From positions 78,805 through 142,804 of the forward strand of contig NZ_RYZH01000011.1 in NCBI RefSeq assembly GCF_003977685.1: a stretch of 64,000 nt of DNA. Direction: 5' to 3'. Position 1 is the stretch's first letter, and each line of letters begins with the position of its first letter. Below the pieces are notes generated by a model. The model did not search any database. It was not told where the DNA came from and saw nothing but the letters and a program-made list of their open reading frames with translations. Positions 1-8,870 of the stretch are shown here, piece after piece. The DNA is from Tautonia sociabilis. Lineage in GTDB: Bacteria > Planctomycetota > Planctomycetia > Isosphaerales > Isosphaeraceae. Both the position numbers and the translations under genes were made by a program.

Positions 1-828
1 TCGGTGGTCAGCGTCGGCGAGCCGATGCTGTCGGAGCGGGCCGTCTTCCTCGCCTGGCTCATCGCCGCGGCGACCCTGATCCTGGGGAACACCGTGGCCC
101 TGGTTCAGACGAACCTGAAGCGGCTGTTCGCCTACTCGTCGATCGCCCACGCGGGGTACCTGATGGTCGGCGTCGCGGCGGCCTTCGCCCGGGTCGAAGA
201 CCCGGCGAACCTCGGCCCGTATTCCGGGGCCGAGGGGATCGTCTTCTACCTGGCGGCCTACGCGCTAATGACCCTCGGCGCCTTCGGCGTGATCCTCTAC
301 CTGGAGGGCTCCGGCGAGCGAGCGGAGACGATCGACGACCTCTCCGGTCTGTCCCGGACCCGGCCCCTGCTGAGCCTGGCCATGGCCCTCTGTCTGTTCA
401 GCCTGGCCGGCGTGCCGCCACTGGCCGGGTTCTGGGGGAAGTTCTTCATCTTCGCGTCGGCCTGGACCGCCGAGCCGATCCAGGGGATCCCGTCGCTGCA
501 GCTGCTCGCGGTCATTGGCGTCATCAACGCGGCGATTGGGGCGTACTACTACCTCCGGATCGTCGCGGCGATCTACTACGGGACGCCGGCCAGGTCGCCA
601 GCGGCCGAATCCCGATCGGCAGCAGGCTGGCCGACTGCGATGGCGGTGGGGACCTGCGCCGTGCTGAGCCTGATCCTGGGCCTGATCCCGGGCCCCTTGC
701 AATCGGCCAGCAGGCGGGCCGCTGTGGCGGCCATCGGCCAGCCTGCTCCCGGCACTTCTGGGCCTGAAGGCGAGGACGAGACCGAGACGGATGACGTGGC
801 CCTCGTCCGACCGCGTCCGGTCCGATGA
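1..828 (+). CDS. nuoN: NADH-quinone oxidoreductase subunit N, C-terminal part
   Basis: This is the C-terminal ~275 residues of a proton-pumping antiporter-like membrane subunit of respiratory complex I. The frame is open at the left edge, so the real start lies outside the window; the family is usually about 480 residues. Visible family signatures are the helix-loop text LKRLFAYSSIAHAGY, a conserved discontinuous-helix region with a lysine, and the later PPLAGFWGKFF segment, followed by helices ending near residue 240. The last ~35 residues (PEGEDETETDD and on) are a charged cytoplasmic tail without homology that I can name. The other complex I genes presumably lie to the left. The product acts in the inner membrane, coupling quinone reduction by NADH to proton export. 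NuoN is more likely than NuoM or NuoL because of the short C-terminus and these motifs. Confidence 0.93.
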   Translation, partial: SVVSVGEPMLSERAVFLAWLIAAATLILGNTVALVQTNLKRLFAYSSIAHAGYLMVGVAAAFARVEDPANLGPYSGAEGIVFYLAAYALMTLGAFGVILYLEGSGERAETIDDLSGLSRTRPLLSLAMALCLFSLAGVPPLAGFWGKFFIFASAWTAEPIQGIPSLQLLAVIGVINAAIGAYYYLRIVAAIYYGTPARSPAAESRSAAGWPTAMAVGTCAVLSLILGLIPGPLQSASRRAAVAAIGQPAPGTSGPEGEDETETDDVALVRPRPVR

Positions 829-907
829 CCCCGCCGAACCGGCGTCGGGCGAGCGAGTTACCGTCGCTCGCCCGATCGCCATTCGGGGAGGCTCCGCCGG
901 GGATCGC

Positions 908-1534
908 TCAGCCAAGCTGGGCCTTCATCCGGCGGCTCAGTTCATGCAACGCACGAGACATGAGGCGACGGGTCGATTCCTCGGATCGACCCATGATGCG
1001 GGCGATCTCCTCATAGGAGAGACCACGCCTGCATCGAAGGTTGATGACCTGCCGATAATGGTCCTTCAGGCTGAGGATGGTTCGTTCGAGCGCCTCGGCC
1101 GTCTCCCGATGGATGAGAATGGTGCTGGGGGAGGGGCCCGGGTCGGGGATGGAGGGGGCCTGGTCGACGGAGCGGTGCTCGAGCGGACGTTCGCGGTAGT
1201 GGTTGCGGCGCTGGGTCCGATACTTGCGGCTCATGTTGCGGATGTTTCGGGTCAGCACCGTTTTCAGCCAGGCCCGCATCTCGCGTTCGGTCCGTCCGTG
1301 GAAGCCGTCGAGGTCACGCTGGGCCTCGACGATGGTTTCCTGGACGATGTCGGAGGGGGCCTCTCGGGGGTTGATGGCGGAATCGACCTCCTGATTGGCA
1401 ATCGAGAGCATCGTGCGACGGAAGAGTTGCACGACGAGCCAGCGTGCCTCTTCCGAACCGTTCCGCGCCTCCCTGAGCAAGAACTGGAACCGGGATTCTG
1501 GAGCGGGCGAGGGGAGGGGGGCCATCAGCGACAT
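908..1534 (-). CDS. ECF-type RNA polymerase sigma factor
   Basis: This is a 208-residue sigma-70 family protein. Region 2 lies at about residues 25-100 and includes PSDIVQETIVEAQRDLDGFHG. Region 4 lies at about 145-200, with the helix-turn-helix text LSYEEIARIMGRSEESTRRL. There is no region 1 or 3, as expected for the ECF group. It would direct RNA polymerase to a small regulon. No recognisable anti-sigma gene lies beside it: the next gene upstream on the same strand is the RsmB-like gene 76 bp away, and nuoN converges from the other side. The ATG at 1534 is used; a second ATG at 1525 is possible. Planctomycete genomes carry many such factors, and its targets cannot be told from sequence. Confidence 0.9.
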   Translation of the reverse strand: MSLMAPLPSPAPESRFQFLLREARNGSEEARWLVVQLFRRTMLSIANQEVDSAINPREAPSDIVQETIVEAQRDLDGFHGRTEREMRAWLKTVLTRNIRNMSRKYRTQRRNHYRERPLEHRSVDQAPSIPDPGPSPSTILIHRETAEALERTILSLKDHYRQVINLRCRRGLSYEEIARIMGRSEESTRRLMSRALHELSRRMKAQLG

Positions 1535-1610
1535 GGAATCGCTCCGCTAGGCTTCGCGGGTATCGTCCCCCCCGTCATGGGGGCGGTCGCGCCTGGTGTC
1601 CTGAACAACA

Positions 1611-3092
1611 CTATCGGGGGGTGTCCGGGGCGCTGTCAAGCATGAATTGGCCAGACTCTCCCAACGCGGATCTCGGGCCTCCGGATCGAATCAGCCGGGC
1701 GAGGTACCAGGCGTCGCTGTCGGCCCGATCGGGCCAGAGGATGGCGGTCCCCGGGGTGGGGCTTCCGTCGAGGGGATCGGGGAAGGGATCGAGTTGGAAG
1801 TCGGGATGGGTGCTCAGGAAGCGATCGATCTGGGCGACCGTCTCGGATCGCGCCAGTGACGGCACCGCGTAGATCAGGACGCCCGAGGGCCGGACGCCCC
1901 GGGCCGCCACGTCGAGGAGCCGGGCCTGCTCCTCGACCCGTCGGTCCAGCGCGGTGCGATCGACGAACCAGCGAGAGGCGGGCTCGCGGCGCCACAGGCC
2001 GATTCCGGAGCCAGGAGGCTCAAGCAGGACGCCGTGATAGGATGAGGGCTTGCCGACGACCCGGTGACCGTCCCATCCCCGGGTCGAGACATTGGTGTGA
2101 GGCCCCTTCCGGGCCATCCGGGCGGTGCGGATGCGGTCGCGATCCTCGAGCTCGCCGACGACCAGGGTTCCCTTCCCGCGCATGCGGTCGGCCAGCAGGA
2201 GGGCGGTTGCCCCCCGGGCGTGGCCGGCGTACCACCAGCGCTCTCCGGGCTCGGCGTCGCAGGCGGCGACGACCGCGAGGGAGCCGAGGTCCTGGGCGAC
2301 GAGGTCGCCCCGGCGGAACGGCTCGATCCCCTGGAGAACGGTCGAGGGGGGGACGGAGGCGGCGTCCGGGAAGCTCGGGTGGATGCTTACCGGGAGCCCC
2401 TGCCGCTGGAGTTCGGCCCACAGCTCGGCGGGCCGTCCTCGGGAGACGCGAAGCCAGGGGAGGGGAGGCCTCTGGAGCGTGTGCAGTAGGGCGACGAGAC
2501 GATGCTTCAGGGCCTCCTCGCCGGGGGGTTCGAGCAGCTCGTCGCGAAGCCAACGGGGGAAGAGGGTCCAGGGCTCGGTGGTGGCTCGGGGCCGTTCGAC
2601 CAGCCGGCGGAAGGCCTCGGCTCGCCGGGCCCAGTTCGGGGCGCCCCCGATGGGCTGGAGGCACCGGGGGTCGACGCCGACAGCGCGGGCCCAGAGGCGG
2701 CAGGGCTCAGGCACGTCGGTGCGGTCGAGCAGGACCGCGATCAGGAGCCGGGCCTCGATCGGGCCCAGCCGGAGCGGGTCGATCCAGCCCCACCAGCGGA
2801 AGAGGGCGTCGATGGACCGGGAAACGAACAGGCGATCGGCGATCGAGACGCCCCGGAGCTTGCGGAGGGCGTCGGAGACAACCGGCTCGGGGCGACGTCC
2901 CCGGCCGAAGGCGGCCTGGAGGGCGGCCGAGGCGACCTCGGCGGTGGCCCGGGCCAGCTCGGCGGGGGGGGCCACGTGGTCCAGGATGGGCCCGGACTCC
3001 TCTTCCCGGGGAGCGTCTCCCGGGGAGGGGCGTCGGGCCGGAAGGGAGGAGGGAGCGGCGGGGCGTCGCAGGTTCGGGCGGGGGCGCCTCAT
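1611..3092 (-). CDS. RsmB-like protein lacking catalytic motifs (probable pseudoenzyme)
   Basis: This 493-residue protein has the architecture of RsmB/Sun 16S rRNA cytosine-C5 methyltransferases: a NusB-like helical region (about 45-140), then a linker with [10 protein letters not shown] and [13 protein letters not shown] at about 211-271, then a methyltransferase-like fold. Every catalytic signature is altered. The SAM-binding text that normally reads LCAAPGGKT follows PGER but here reads AGHARGAT (289-296). The motif IV cysteine of PCSGTG is glycine 361 (PPGSGIG). The motif VI cysteine of STCSL is proline 411 (AVPSL). The flanking text is well kept, so this is not random decay. The ATG at 3092 overlaps the ygiQ stop in an ATGA, which fixes the start and implies translational coupling. 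Loss of methylation is inferred; the protein may keep an RNA-binding or assembly role. Confidence 0.82.
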   Translation of the reverse strand: MRRPRPNLRRPAAPSSLPARRPSPGDAPREEESGPILDHVAPPAELARATAEVASAALQAAFGRGRRPEPVVSDALRKLRGVSIADRLFVSRSIDALFRWWGWIDPLRLGPIEARLLIAVLLDRTDVPEPCRLWARAVGVDPRCLQPIGGAPNWARRAEAFRRLVERPRATTEPWTLFPRWLRDELLEPPGEEALKHRLVALLHTLQRPPLPWLRVSRGRPAELWAELQRQGLPVSIHPSFPDAASVPPSTVLQGIEPFRRGDLVAQDLGSLAVVAACDAEPGERWWYAGHARGATALLLADRMRGKGTLVVGELEDRDRIRTARMARKGPHTNVSTRGWDGHRVVGKPSSYHGVLLEPPGSGIGLWRREPASRWFVDRTALDRRVEEQARLLDVAARGVRPSGVLIYAVPSLARSETVAQIDRFLSTHPDFQLDPFPDPLDGSPTPGTAILWPDRADSDAWYLARLIRSGGPRSALGESGQFMLDSAPDTPR

Positions 3093-5155
3093 CGCTTCCG
3101 CCTCCGGGCGCCGGATCGGCCGGGGCGGTAGCCGGAGGAGGCGGGTCGGCCGCTCCCGGAACGACGGACTCCGGGAGTCTCCGTATTGGAAACCGTGTCG
3201 ATCTGATGCACGTAGCGGCCCTCGGCGATCGCCCGGTTGGCCCGCTCCATCCGGGCCCGAAGGGCGGCCTTGGGGGGCTGGGCGGGGATGAGGCAGTCGC
3301 AGCCCGAGCCGATCAGGTCCGATCGGCCGGCCTTCAGCAGCGCCTCGCGGACCTCGAAGTAGTTCTCGGGCTTGAAGAACTGAAGTAGGGCCCGCTGGAG
3401 CTTGCGGTCGCGCAAATGGCGGGCGACAACAACCTCCTCGCCGGTGAACGGGTCGAGCCCGGTGTAGTACATGCAGGTGGCGACGTCGAACGGCGCGGGG
3501 ATGAAGTCCTGGACCTGGTCGGGCTTGTAGCCGTTGCGTTTGAGGAACAGGGCCAGGTGGATCATCGCGTTCAGGTCGCTGCCCGGGTGCGAGGCGATGA
3601 AGTAGGGGACGGTGTACTGGCGCTTGCCGGCCCGATGGCTGGCGGCCTTGAAGGCGGCGTCGAAGGACTGGTAGTCGTTGATCTCGGGCTTCCTCATCCG
3701 CTTGAGCACGTCCGGGTCGGTGTGTTCGGGAGCAACCTTCAGGTGGCCGCCGACGTGGTGCGCGGCCAGCTCCTGGAGGTACTCGGGCGACTTCTGGGCC
3801 AGGTCCATCCGGACCCCCGAGGCGACGTGCAGCTTGCGGATCCCAGGAACCTCCCGGCCCTGCCTCATCAGCTCGATAAGCGGGCCGTGGTCGGTGCTCA
3901 GCAGCTTGCAGATCTTCGGGTGGACGCACGACTGTCGCTTGCAGACCGCTTCGACCTCGGGCTTCGAGCAGGTCATCTGGTACATGTTGGCGGTCGGACC
4001 GCCGATGTCGGAGACGATCCCCTTGAAGCTGGGATCCTGGCCGAGTCGTCGGAGTTCCGTCAGGACGGACTCCTTCGACCGGGACTGGATGATCCGACCC
4101 TGGTGGGCGGTGATCGAGCAGAAGGTGCAGCCGCCGAAGCAGCCGCGCATGATCGTCACGGAGTCCTTGATGGCCTCGAAGGCGGGGATCGGCTCGTCGC
4201 CGTACATCGGATGCGGCCGACGGGTGTAGGGGAGGCCGTAGATGCGGTCCATGTCGGCCTGGGTGATGGGCAGGGCCGGCGGGTTGCAGACGACGGCCTG
4301 GCGGTCGTGATACTGGACCAGCCGGCGGGCGTTGAGCGGGTTCGTCTCCTGGTGGATGATCCGGGTGGCCCTGGCGAAGGCCAGGGGATCGGTCTTCACC
4401 TCCTCGAAGGAGGGGAGGACCAGGGCGTCTCTCGGAGGTTCCTCCCTGGCGCCGAGGGCGAAGGCGACCCCTCTCATGTCGCGGAGGGCCTTCACGTCCT
4501 CGCCGGCGAAGAGGCGGCGGGCGATCTCCAGGATGGGCTGCTCTCCCATCCCGAAGACGACGAGGTCGGCCTTGGAGTCGAGTAGGATGGAGCGCTTGAC
4601 CGTGTCGCTCCAGTAGTCGTAATGGGCGAGCCGGCGGAGGGACGCCTCGACGCCCCCGGCGATCACCGGCACGCCGGGGAACGCCTCCCGGGCCCGCTGG
4701 CAGTAGGGCAGGGTGGCGCGGTCGGGACGCAGGCCGATGCGGCCGCCGGGGCTGTAGGCGTCGTCGTTGCGGACCTTCTTGTTGGCCGTGTAGTGGTTGA
4801 TCATGCTGTCCATGTTCCCCGCGCTAATGGCGAAGAACAGGCGGGGACGGCCGAAGGTCCGCCACGGCTCGGCGCTCCTCCAGTCCGGCTGGGCGAGCAC
4901 GCCGACCCGGAAGCCGGCCGCCTCGAGCACCCGGGGGAGGATGCCGTTGGCGAACGACGGGTGGTCGACGTAGGCATCCCCCGAGACGAAGACGACGTCG
5001 ACCGCATCCCAGCCCCTCGCCTCCATCTCTTCCCGGGAGGCCGGCAGCGGGGGGAGGGGCGTCGGCCCGAGGTCGTCGAGCACCGGCAGTTGTGTCGGGG
5101 CCCGGTTCGGCTCATTGCGGCCGGGGGGAGCCCACTTCAGGTCGACGAGGTCCAT
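3089..5155 (-). CDS. YgiQ family radical SAM protein
   Basis: This 688-residue protein has an N-terminal cobalamin-binding-like region ([29 protein letters not shown] begins near residue 40; shown in part as the family signature) and a radical SAM core. The iron-sulfur cluster cysteines are C339, C343 and C346 in [10 protein letters not shown]. The C-terminus is an arginine- and glycine-rich tail. The YgiQ family is conserved in bacteria but its reaction is not firmly established. The start is placed at the ATG at 5155 because the E. coli family begins close to this point; an in-frame ATG 22 codons upstream is possible. The gene is followed with a 4-base ATGA overlap by the RsmB-like gene. 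A TACAAT -10-like hexamer lies upstream on this strand at 5225-5220. Confidence 0.9.
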   Translation of the reverse strand: MDLVDLKWAPPGRNEPNRAPTQLPVLDDLGPTPLPPLPASREEMEARGWDAVDVVFVSGDAYVDHPSFANGILPRVLEAAGFRVGVLAQPDWRSAEPWRTFGRPRLFFAISAGNMDSMINHYTANKKVRNDDAYSPGGRIGLRPDRATLPYCQRAREAFPGVPVIAGGVEASLRRLAHYDYWSDTVKRSILLDSKADLVVFGMGEQPILEIARRLFAGEDVKALRDMRGVAFALGAREEPPRDALVLPSFEEVKTDPLAFARATRIIHQETNPLNARRLVQYHDRQAVVCNPPALPITQADMDRIYGLPYTRRPHPMYGDEPIPAFEAIKDSVTIMRGCFGGCTFCSITAHQGRIIQSRSKESVLTELRRLGQDPSFKGIVSDIGGPTANMYQMTCSKPEVEAVCKRQSCVHPKICKLLSTDHGPLIELMRQGREVPGIRKLHVASGVRMDLAQKSPEYLQELAAHHVGGHLKVAPEHTDPDVLKRMRKPEINDYQSFDAAFKAASHRAGKRQYTVPYFIASHPGSDLNAMIHLALFLKRNGYKPDQVQDFIPAPFDVATCMYYTGLDPFTGEEVVVARHLRDRKLQRALLQFFKPENYFEVREALLKAGRSDLIGSGCDCLIPAQPPKAALRARMERANRAIAEGRYVHQIDTVSNTETPGVRRSGSGRPASSGYRPGRSGARRRKR

Positions 5156-5376
5156 GGGAGGGGGTCGATTTCGCGTCGGGAGTGCGGAGGGGCGTTCGTC
5201 GTTCGGCGTCGGACTCCACATTGTACGACGCCCGCCCCCCCCGGTTCGAGGCCGATCCCGGCCGGTCGCGATCGGAATCGGGGCGAGCGGGGAGCCGAGC
5301 GCCTCCTCGATCCGTCCCGGAGCGTCGGTGCGCCGGACGGTGCGCTCCGGCGAGTTTGGCAGCAATTGACGTTACG

Positions 5377-5404
5377 TTTTTTTGTACAAGAGGTTGCGGC
5401 GATC
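5377..5404 (+). repeat. Intergenic repeat, copy A
   Basis: A run of seven T (5377-5383) is followed by CAAGAGGTTGCGGCGATC (5387-5404). The same 18-mer recurs with one change (A for C at position 11) in copy B, 191 bp downstream, also behind a T run and also followed by a TCCGG and an ATGG-TTCG block. Confidence 0.6.
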
Positions 5405-5478
5405 GCGTCGGTCCGGAATGGGTTCGCTCCGCGCCGGAGGGGTGTCTCCTCGCTCGCCAGCGGACGACCGACGCGATC
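5401..5478. repeat. 13-bp perfect inverted repeat
   Basis: GATCGCGTCGGTC at 5401-5413 pairs exactly with GACCGACGCGATC at 5466-5478, enclosing 52 bases that can themselves fold. It begins inside the conserved motif of repeat copy A, so the repeat may be the 5' foot of a structured RNA or of a small element. Confidence 0.55.
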
Positions 5479-5570
5479 GATCCCGATTCGGCAGGGGACG
5501 CACGCGAGGATCGCTCCGGTGCGCGGATCGGTGCGCCTCGGCACGATGAAGGGGCAACGGCGTAATTTGA

Positions 5571-5595
5571 TTTTTGGCAAGAGGTTGAGGCGATC
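5571..5595 (+). repeat. Intergenic repeat, copy B
   Basis: Five T (5571-5575) precede CAAGAGGTTGAGGCGATC (5578-5595), which matches copy A at 17 of 18 positions. It is followed by TCCGGCAAAATGGCTTCG, resembling TCCGGAATGGGTTCG after copy A. Confidence 0.6.
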
Positions 5596-6163
5596 TCAGT
5601 CCGGCAAAATGGCTTCGTTTCGTCAACTGGGCCTCCGCGATCGAAGACCGCTCCGGGGAGTCGCGAGCGGAACGAAACGGGTCCCGGATCACGATTGGAT
5701 GGATTCGATTGCCAAAGACCAAAGACCGGGGAGATCAGGAGGCCGACCGCCGGGAGGAGTCGAGTGGACGGGCTCCGGTCATCGGGTGAGTCGCGGACGA
5801 TCGACCGAGGGCGAGGGGGGCGTTGGGGTCAGAGCGATCCCGGAGAAGGGGCCTCTCGTCCCTGGGGTCGATACGATCTCGGACGCCCTGATGGTCGTTC
5901 GTCAGTCTTCCGTCGAGTCCGGTTTCCCACCATCATCATCGGGCCAGAGGGGGGCGGCCGCTGACTTCAGATCATCCGACCGTGTTCCGGATGGTTCCTC
6001 TGAGGGGACACCGCTGAACCTTGTCGGGACCGCCTGCGGCCTCGCTCACTGTCAGACCGGAGTCAAACACCCAACCCCATGCTCGATGATGAGCCGATTG
6101 GAACGCGGCCCTCATCCACACGCATTGATTCCAGGGGTCGCGGACCCTGACTACTCGGGTGGT

Positions 6164-6643
6164 TCAAATCGGTCCGCTCCGCACCTTGGTTGGCGGCGTG
6201 AAACGCGACGGGGGCCCCAGTGTCGGGATGGGTCGACGCGATTTGCCGTTACGGGAGGGGGCTGCTGCGGCCTCGATGCTCAGGTCGCGCTCGACTTCGT
6301 ACCGCCTCAGCGCAGACAGAGACCGCAGTCCAAGTTCGATGAGCTCCGGACGGTGTGCTTGGACTCGCTCCGTCCGACTTGCTCCATGGTCCTTCTGCTC
6401 AATCTCCTCAGCTAAGCGATCGTAACGCCCGGAATCCAGTCGAAAGTCCTCTTGGAGGTCCTTAGCGATGGCGACCCTGTCGTCCTCCGCTCGCTGACGG
6501 AGTTCATCAGACGACGCGCGAATCTCAGCAACAAACTGCCCCCGTACCCTGTGTGCCTCCCGTCCAGGTCTCTTCACAACGACCTCCGCCGCCAACCAAC
6601 TCAGGATGGCGATGCCGACGATCGCTAACATCAGATGCCGCAC
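6164..6643 (-). CDS. Small membrane-anchored hypothetical protein
   Basis: The predicted product has 159 residues. It has one N-terminal hydrophobic helix (MLAIVGIAILSWLAAEVVV, about residues 5-23) just after a short basic start, a layout very common in planctomycete hypothetical proteins, then a charged, mostly helical domain (about 30-110) that could be a coiled coil, and a basic proline-rich tail. The start is uncertain: a GTG at 6643 gives a product beginning MRHLM, and the ATG at 6631 would be four residues shorter. The frame stays open upstream into the transposase region, where it reads as noise. No family is recognised. It lies alone between an empty intergenic stretch and a REP-bracketed transposase remnant, so it may itself be accessory. 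Confidence 0.45.
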   Translation of the reverse strand: MRHLMLAIVGIAILSWLAAEVVVKRPGREAHRVRGQFVAEIRASSDELRQRAEDDRVAIAKDLQEDFRLDSGRYDRLAEEIEQKDHGASRTERVQAHRPELIELGLRSLSALRRYEVERDLSIEAAAAPSRNGKSRRPIPTLGPPSRFTPPTKVRSGPI

Positions 6644-6740
6644 CTTGAACCGCGTTTTGGGCGAGTGCAGAGCAGGGCCTCGAGAGCATGAGCCGATACC
6701 CAACACCCCACTCCAGGGGTTGAGGCTACCTTTGGTAGAG

Positions 6741-6785
6741 TGGCCCGGACAACGTGTTGTCCGGGCGGCGAAGCCGCAAGAGGCG
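6741..6785 (+). repeat. REP-like double hairpin, left of the RAYT gene
   Basis: A 10-bp perfect stem CCCGGACAAC/GTTGTCCGGG (6745-6754 with 6757-6766, loop GT) is followed directly by a 5-bp hairpin GCGGC-GAA-GCCGC (6766-6778). The same double hairpin occurs in inverted orientation on the other side of the transposase gene at 7333-7377. Confidence 0.75.
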
Positions 6786-7297
6786 TCAATCGAGCCAGCC
6801 GACCGGCACGCCGACGCTCCGCCCTTGCTCGTCGTATCGCGCCGAACTCCATGGCCAGTCGCACGGATGGGCGACCAGGCCGGCACGCACCGGGTTCTGG
6901 TGCAAGTAGGTAAGCTTTTCCTCGAACTTACCCTCCGAGTCGAGGTTGAAGCCATAGAAACGGGGTTGCCAGATCGGCTCCGACAGGACGAAGGTCCGGG
7001 CGTATGCCGTCATCCCTTCGCGCAGGAATCGCTTGATCTGCACGGAACTGCGTTGCTTCCACTGCGTCACGAAGTGGGAAAGCTGGTCGTCCTCCGGGAA
7101 CCAAAGGATCGCGTGCCCGTGGTCGGGCTGACGACGAAGCCGACGCAGCGGCCGTCCTGCAATGACAGCTGCGAGGAAAGGACCCCGAGGACGATCCGCT
7201 TGGGCCGGTCGTGGTCGAGAAACCGACGGCGTCGATCGCACGAGAAGGTCACGAAATGGGCGTGCCTGTCTCGATCGTAGATACGCCTGGAGGCCAT
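6786..7297 (-). pseudogene. REP-associated tyrosine transposase (RAYT), frameshifted
   Basis: The N-terminal frame begins [20 protein letters not shown] at 7297 and runs to GRCVGFVV; the homology then continues in another frame from [19 protein letters not shown] to the stop at 6786. The break is between 7128 and 7129, where the family's VMPDH would need one more base (the ATG of the Met has become AG). The nucleophilic tyrosine region KLTYLHQNPVRAGLV is intact. The metal-binding motif reads H-G-H, where most relatives have H-hydrophobic-H. Total length with the frames joined is about 170 residues, normal for the Y1_Tnp/RAYT family. It may be a sequencing error, but the HGH change also argues for decay. 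Confidence 0.78.
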
Positions 7298-7332
7298 GGG
7301 ATGAGCCTACGATTGGGTCGCTCGGACCTCAA

Positions 7333-7377
7333 GCCTCTCGTCGCTTCGCGACCCGGACAACGAGTTGTCCGGGCCAC
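7333..7377 (-). repeat. REP-like double hairpin, right of the RAYT gene
   Basis: On the plus strand GTCGC-TTC-GCGAC (7340-7352) is followed by CCCGGACAAC/GTTGTCCGGG (7352-7361 with 7364-7373, loop GA). Read on the minus strand it matches the left copy, including GTGG before and AGAGGC after. The small stem differs from the left copy by paired changes (GCGGC:GCCGC against GTCGC:GCGAC), so its folding is preserved. Confidence 0.75.
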
Positions 7378-7407
7378 CCGATGGATGAAGACCATGACGG
7401 GAGCCCC

Positions 7408-7435
7408 TGACAGTTGCGGTATACCGATACTGTCA
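7408..7435. repeat. 28-bp near-perfect palindrome
   Basis: TGACAGT (7408-7414) pairs with ACTGTCA (7429-7435) around an inner perfect palindrome CGGTATACCG (7417-7426); 12 of 14 base pairs match. It sits between the GT2 stop and the start of the RAYT frame. There is no T run, so it looks more like an operator or insertion scar than a terminator. Confidence 0.55.
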
Positions 7436-7530
7436 CACTTCTTCGATCATCCGACAAGAACCACGGAGGTCGATCCCGCCCGCCGATAAGAGTGGAGGGG
7501 GCATCTCGGATCACACCTGAAGGCGAATCG

Positions 7531-8583
7531 TTAAGCTGGCCCGGAAGTGGGTACGGAGTCCGCCTGCCCAGGCTGGTCGGGATGGCGGAAGCGGCGGGAG
7601 GCCCAGCGGGGGGCGAGGGAGAGGGCGGTCATCTGGGCCGCGAGGCGGGGGTCGCGGGCAAGGAGGAGGAGCAGAGCGGGGGAGAGGGAAAGGGAGCGGC
7701 GGAGGCAGCGGAGGGCGAGGGGGGCGTCGCCGGCGTGGAGGGCGTCGAGGGAGCGGTTGAGGAAGGCGCGGCCGAGCAGGCGGTGGGCGAGGCGGCGGGA
7801 GCGGGAAGGGTGGGGGAGGGAGGGACGGTCGAGGGTGTGGATCTGGTCGAGGAGGAGGGCAAGCTCGTCGAGGTCGGCGGAGCCGCGCTTGAAGCGGTGG
7901 GTTTCGCTGTCGGGGTGCCAGCGGACGGCGACGCTGGGGAGGGGAAGCCAGCAGACGGGCCAGCGGCGGGCGAGGCGGAGCCAGCATTCCCAGTCGACGG
8001 CATAGCGGTAGGATGGGTCGAAGCCGCCGATGGAGGCGAGCGCCTCCGCGCGGAGGGTGACGGCGGAGCAGCGCACGGGATTGCGGTGGGCCAGCTCGGC
8101 CACGAACGCGGGGGGCGGGAAGAGACGTTCGGCCGGGCCGAGGTCGGGGCGCTCGATGACGGTGGGGGGGATAGGGCGGTCGGCGGCATCGATGACCTCG
8201 ACGGCACTGATCGCCATGCCGAGGCCGGGGAGGCGGGCGAAGGCGTCAACGTGGGCGGCGAGGTGGCCGGGCAGGAGGATATCGTCCTGGTGGACGATGG
8301 CGAGCAAGGGCGTCCGCGCGAGGGCGGCGCAGCGGTTCCAGTTGCCGGCGAGGCCGAGGCGCTCGGGGTTGATTTCGATCCGGGCTCGGTCGCCAGCGAG
8401 GGAGCGAACGAGGGAGACCGTCTCGTCGTCGGAGCGGTCGTCGCAGACGAGGAGATCGAAGGGGACGCCCTCCTGGGCGAGGATCCCCCGGAGCGCGTCG
8501 GCCAGGTGTCGGGCGCCGTTGTAGGTGGGGAGGGCGACGGTGACGGGAGGCGTCGAAGTCGTCGTTGGGAGGGGCGTCGGCAT
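7531..8583 (-). CDS. Family 2 glycosyltransferase
   Basis: This 350-residue protein opens with the GT-A nucleotide-sugar-binding strand VTVALPTYNGARHLADAL (about residues 13-30), followed by CDDRSDDETV and the HQDD box (a DxD-like metal and sugar-phosphate site). The acceptor-side WECWLRLARRW segment is near residue 197. It would transfer a sugar from a nucleotide-sugar donor to a cell-surface polymer or protein, probably at the cytoplasmic face. The ATG at 8583 is chosen because the GT-A fold starts right after it; an ATG at 8652 would add 23 residues. The C-terminal ~100 residues are leucine- and arginine-rich helices of unknown role. It is a single gene, with tandem repeats upstream and the RAYT unit downstream. 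Confidence 0.85.
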   Translation of the reverse strand: MPTPLPTTTSTPPVTVALPTYNGARHLADALRGILAQEGVPFDLLVCDDRSDDETVSLVRSLAGDRARIEINPERLGLAGNWNRCAALARTPLLAIVHQDDILLPGHLAAHVDAFARLPGLGMAISAVEVIDAADRPIPPTVIERPDLGPAERLFPPPAFVAELAHRNPVRCSAVTLRAEALASIGGFDPSYRYAVDWECWLRLARRWPVCWLPLPSVAVRWHPDSETHRFKRGSADLDELALLLDQIHTLDRPSLPHPSRSRRLAHRLLGRAFLNRSLDALHAGDAPLALRCLRRSLSLSPALLLLLARDPRLAAQMTALSLAPRWASRRFRHPDQPGQADSVPTSGPA

Positions 8584-8736
8584 TTCGGGCCGGATCTCGC
8601 AATGGGAGGAAAGGGAACGGCGTTCGATCGAGAAGAGAAGACCGTCGCTCATGGGATGACCGGGGAGGGTCGCATTCAGCGGACCTGGACGTGGACCGCT
8701 CCGACTCGGACGGGAGGACTCCTGCTCTCGGCACAA

Positions 8737-8852
8737 CAGATCAGAGAACAGAGGGTGAAGTCACGCAGATCAGAGAACAGAGGGTGAAGTCACGCGGATC
8801 AGAGAACAGAGGGTGAAGTCAGGCAGATCAGAGAACAGAGGGTGAAGTCACG
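8737..8852 (+). repeat. Four tandem copies of a 29-bp unit
   Basis: The units start at 8737, 8766, 8795 and 8824. Each holds AGAGAACAGAGGGTGAAGTC; unit 3 has a C-to-G change near the start and ends in AGG instead of ACG. The copies abut with no spacers, so this is a minisatellite and not a CRISPR array. Confidence 0.92.
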
Positions 8853-8870
8853 GAGAGAGCCTGAAGGATT

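Larger units (their letters stand above)
5156..6163. other. About 1 kb intergenic stretch, no credible gene
   Basis: No reading frame here has family resemblance on either strand. It contains two copies of an 18-nt motif with poly-T leaders, a 13-bp inverted repeat, and an 8-bp inverted repeat (5616-5623 with 5672-5679, CGTTTCGT/ACGAAACG). The right part, about 5700-6160, shows nothing I can name. No tRNA fold was found, although GGTTCAAATC occurs near 6153-6162. Confidence 0.6.
6741..7377 (-). mobile_element. RAYT/REP unit (inactive)
   Basis: The unit consists of a REP-associated tyrosine transposase reading frame bracketed by two inverted copies of a REP-like double hairpin. This is the standard arrangement of RAYT genes, which use an HUH-tyrosine chemistry related to IS200/IS605 and act on REP hairpins. 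The transposase has a frameshift, so this copy should be immobile unless it is served by an intact gene elsewhere. Confidence 0.72.

Noticed and set aside
4622..6415. Plus-strand frame crossing ygiQ and the empty intergenic region
   Set aside because: Its first part is antisense to ygiQ and the rest has no similarity and no ribosome site.
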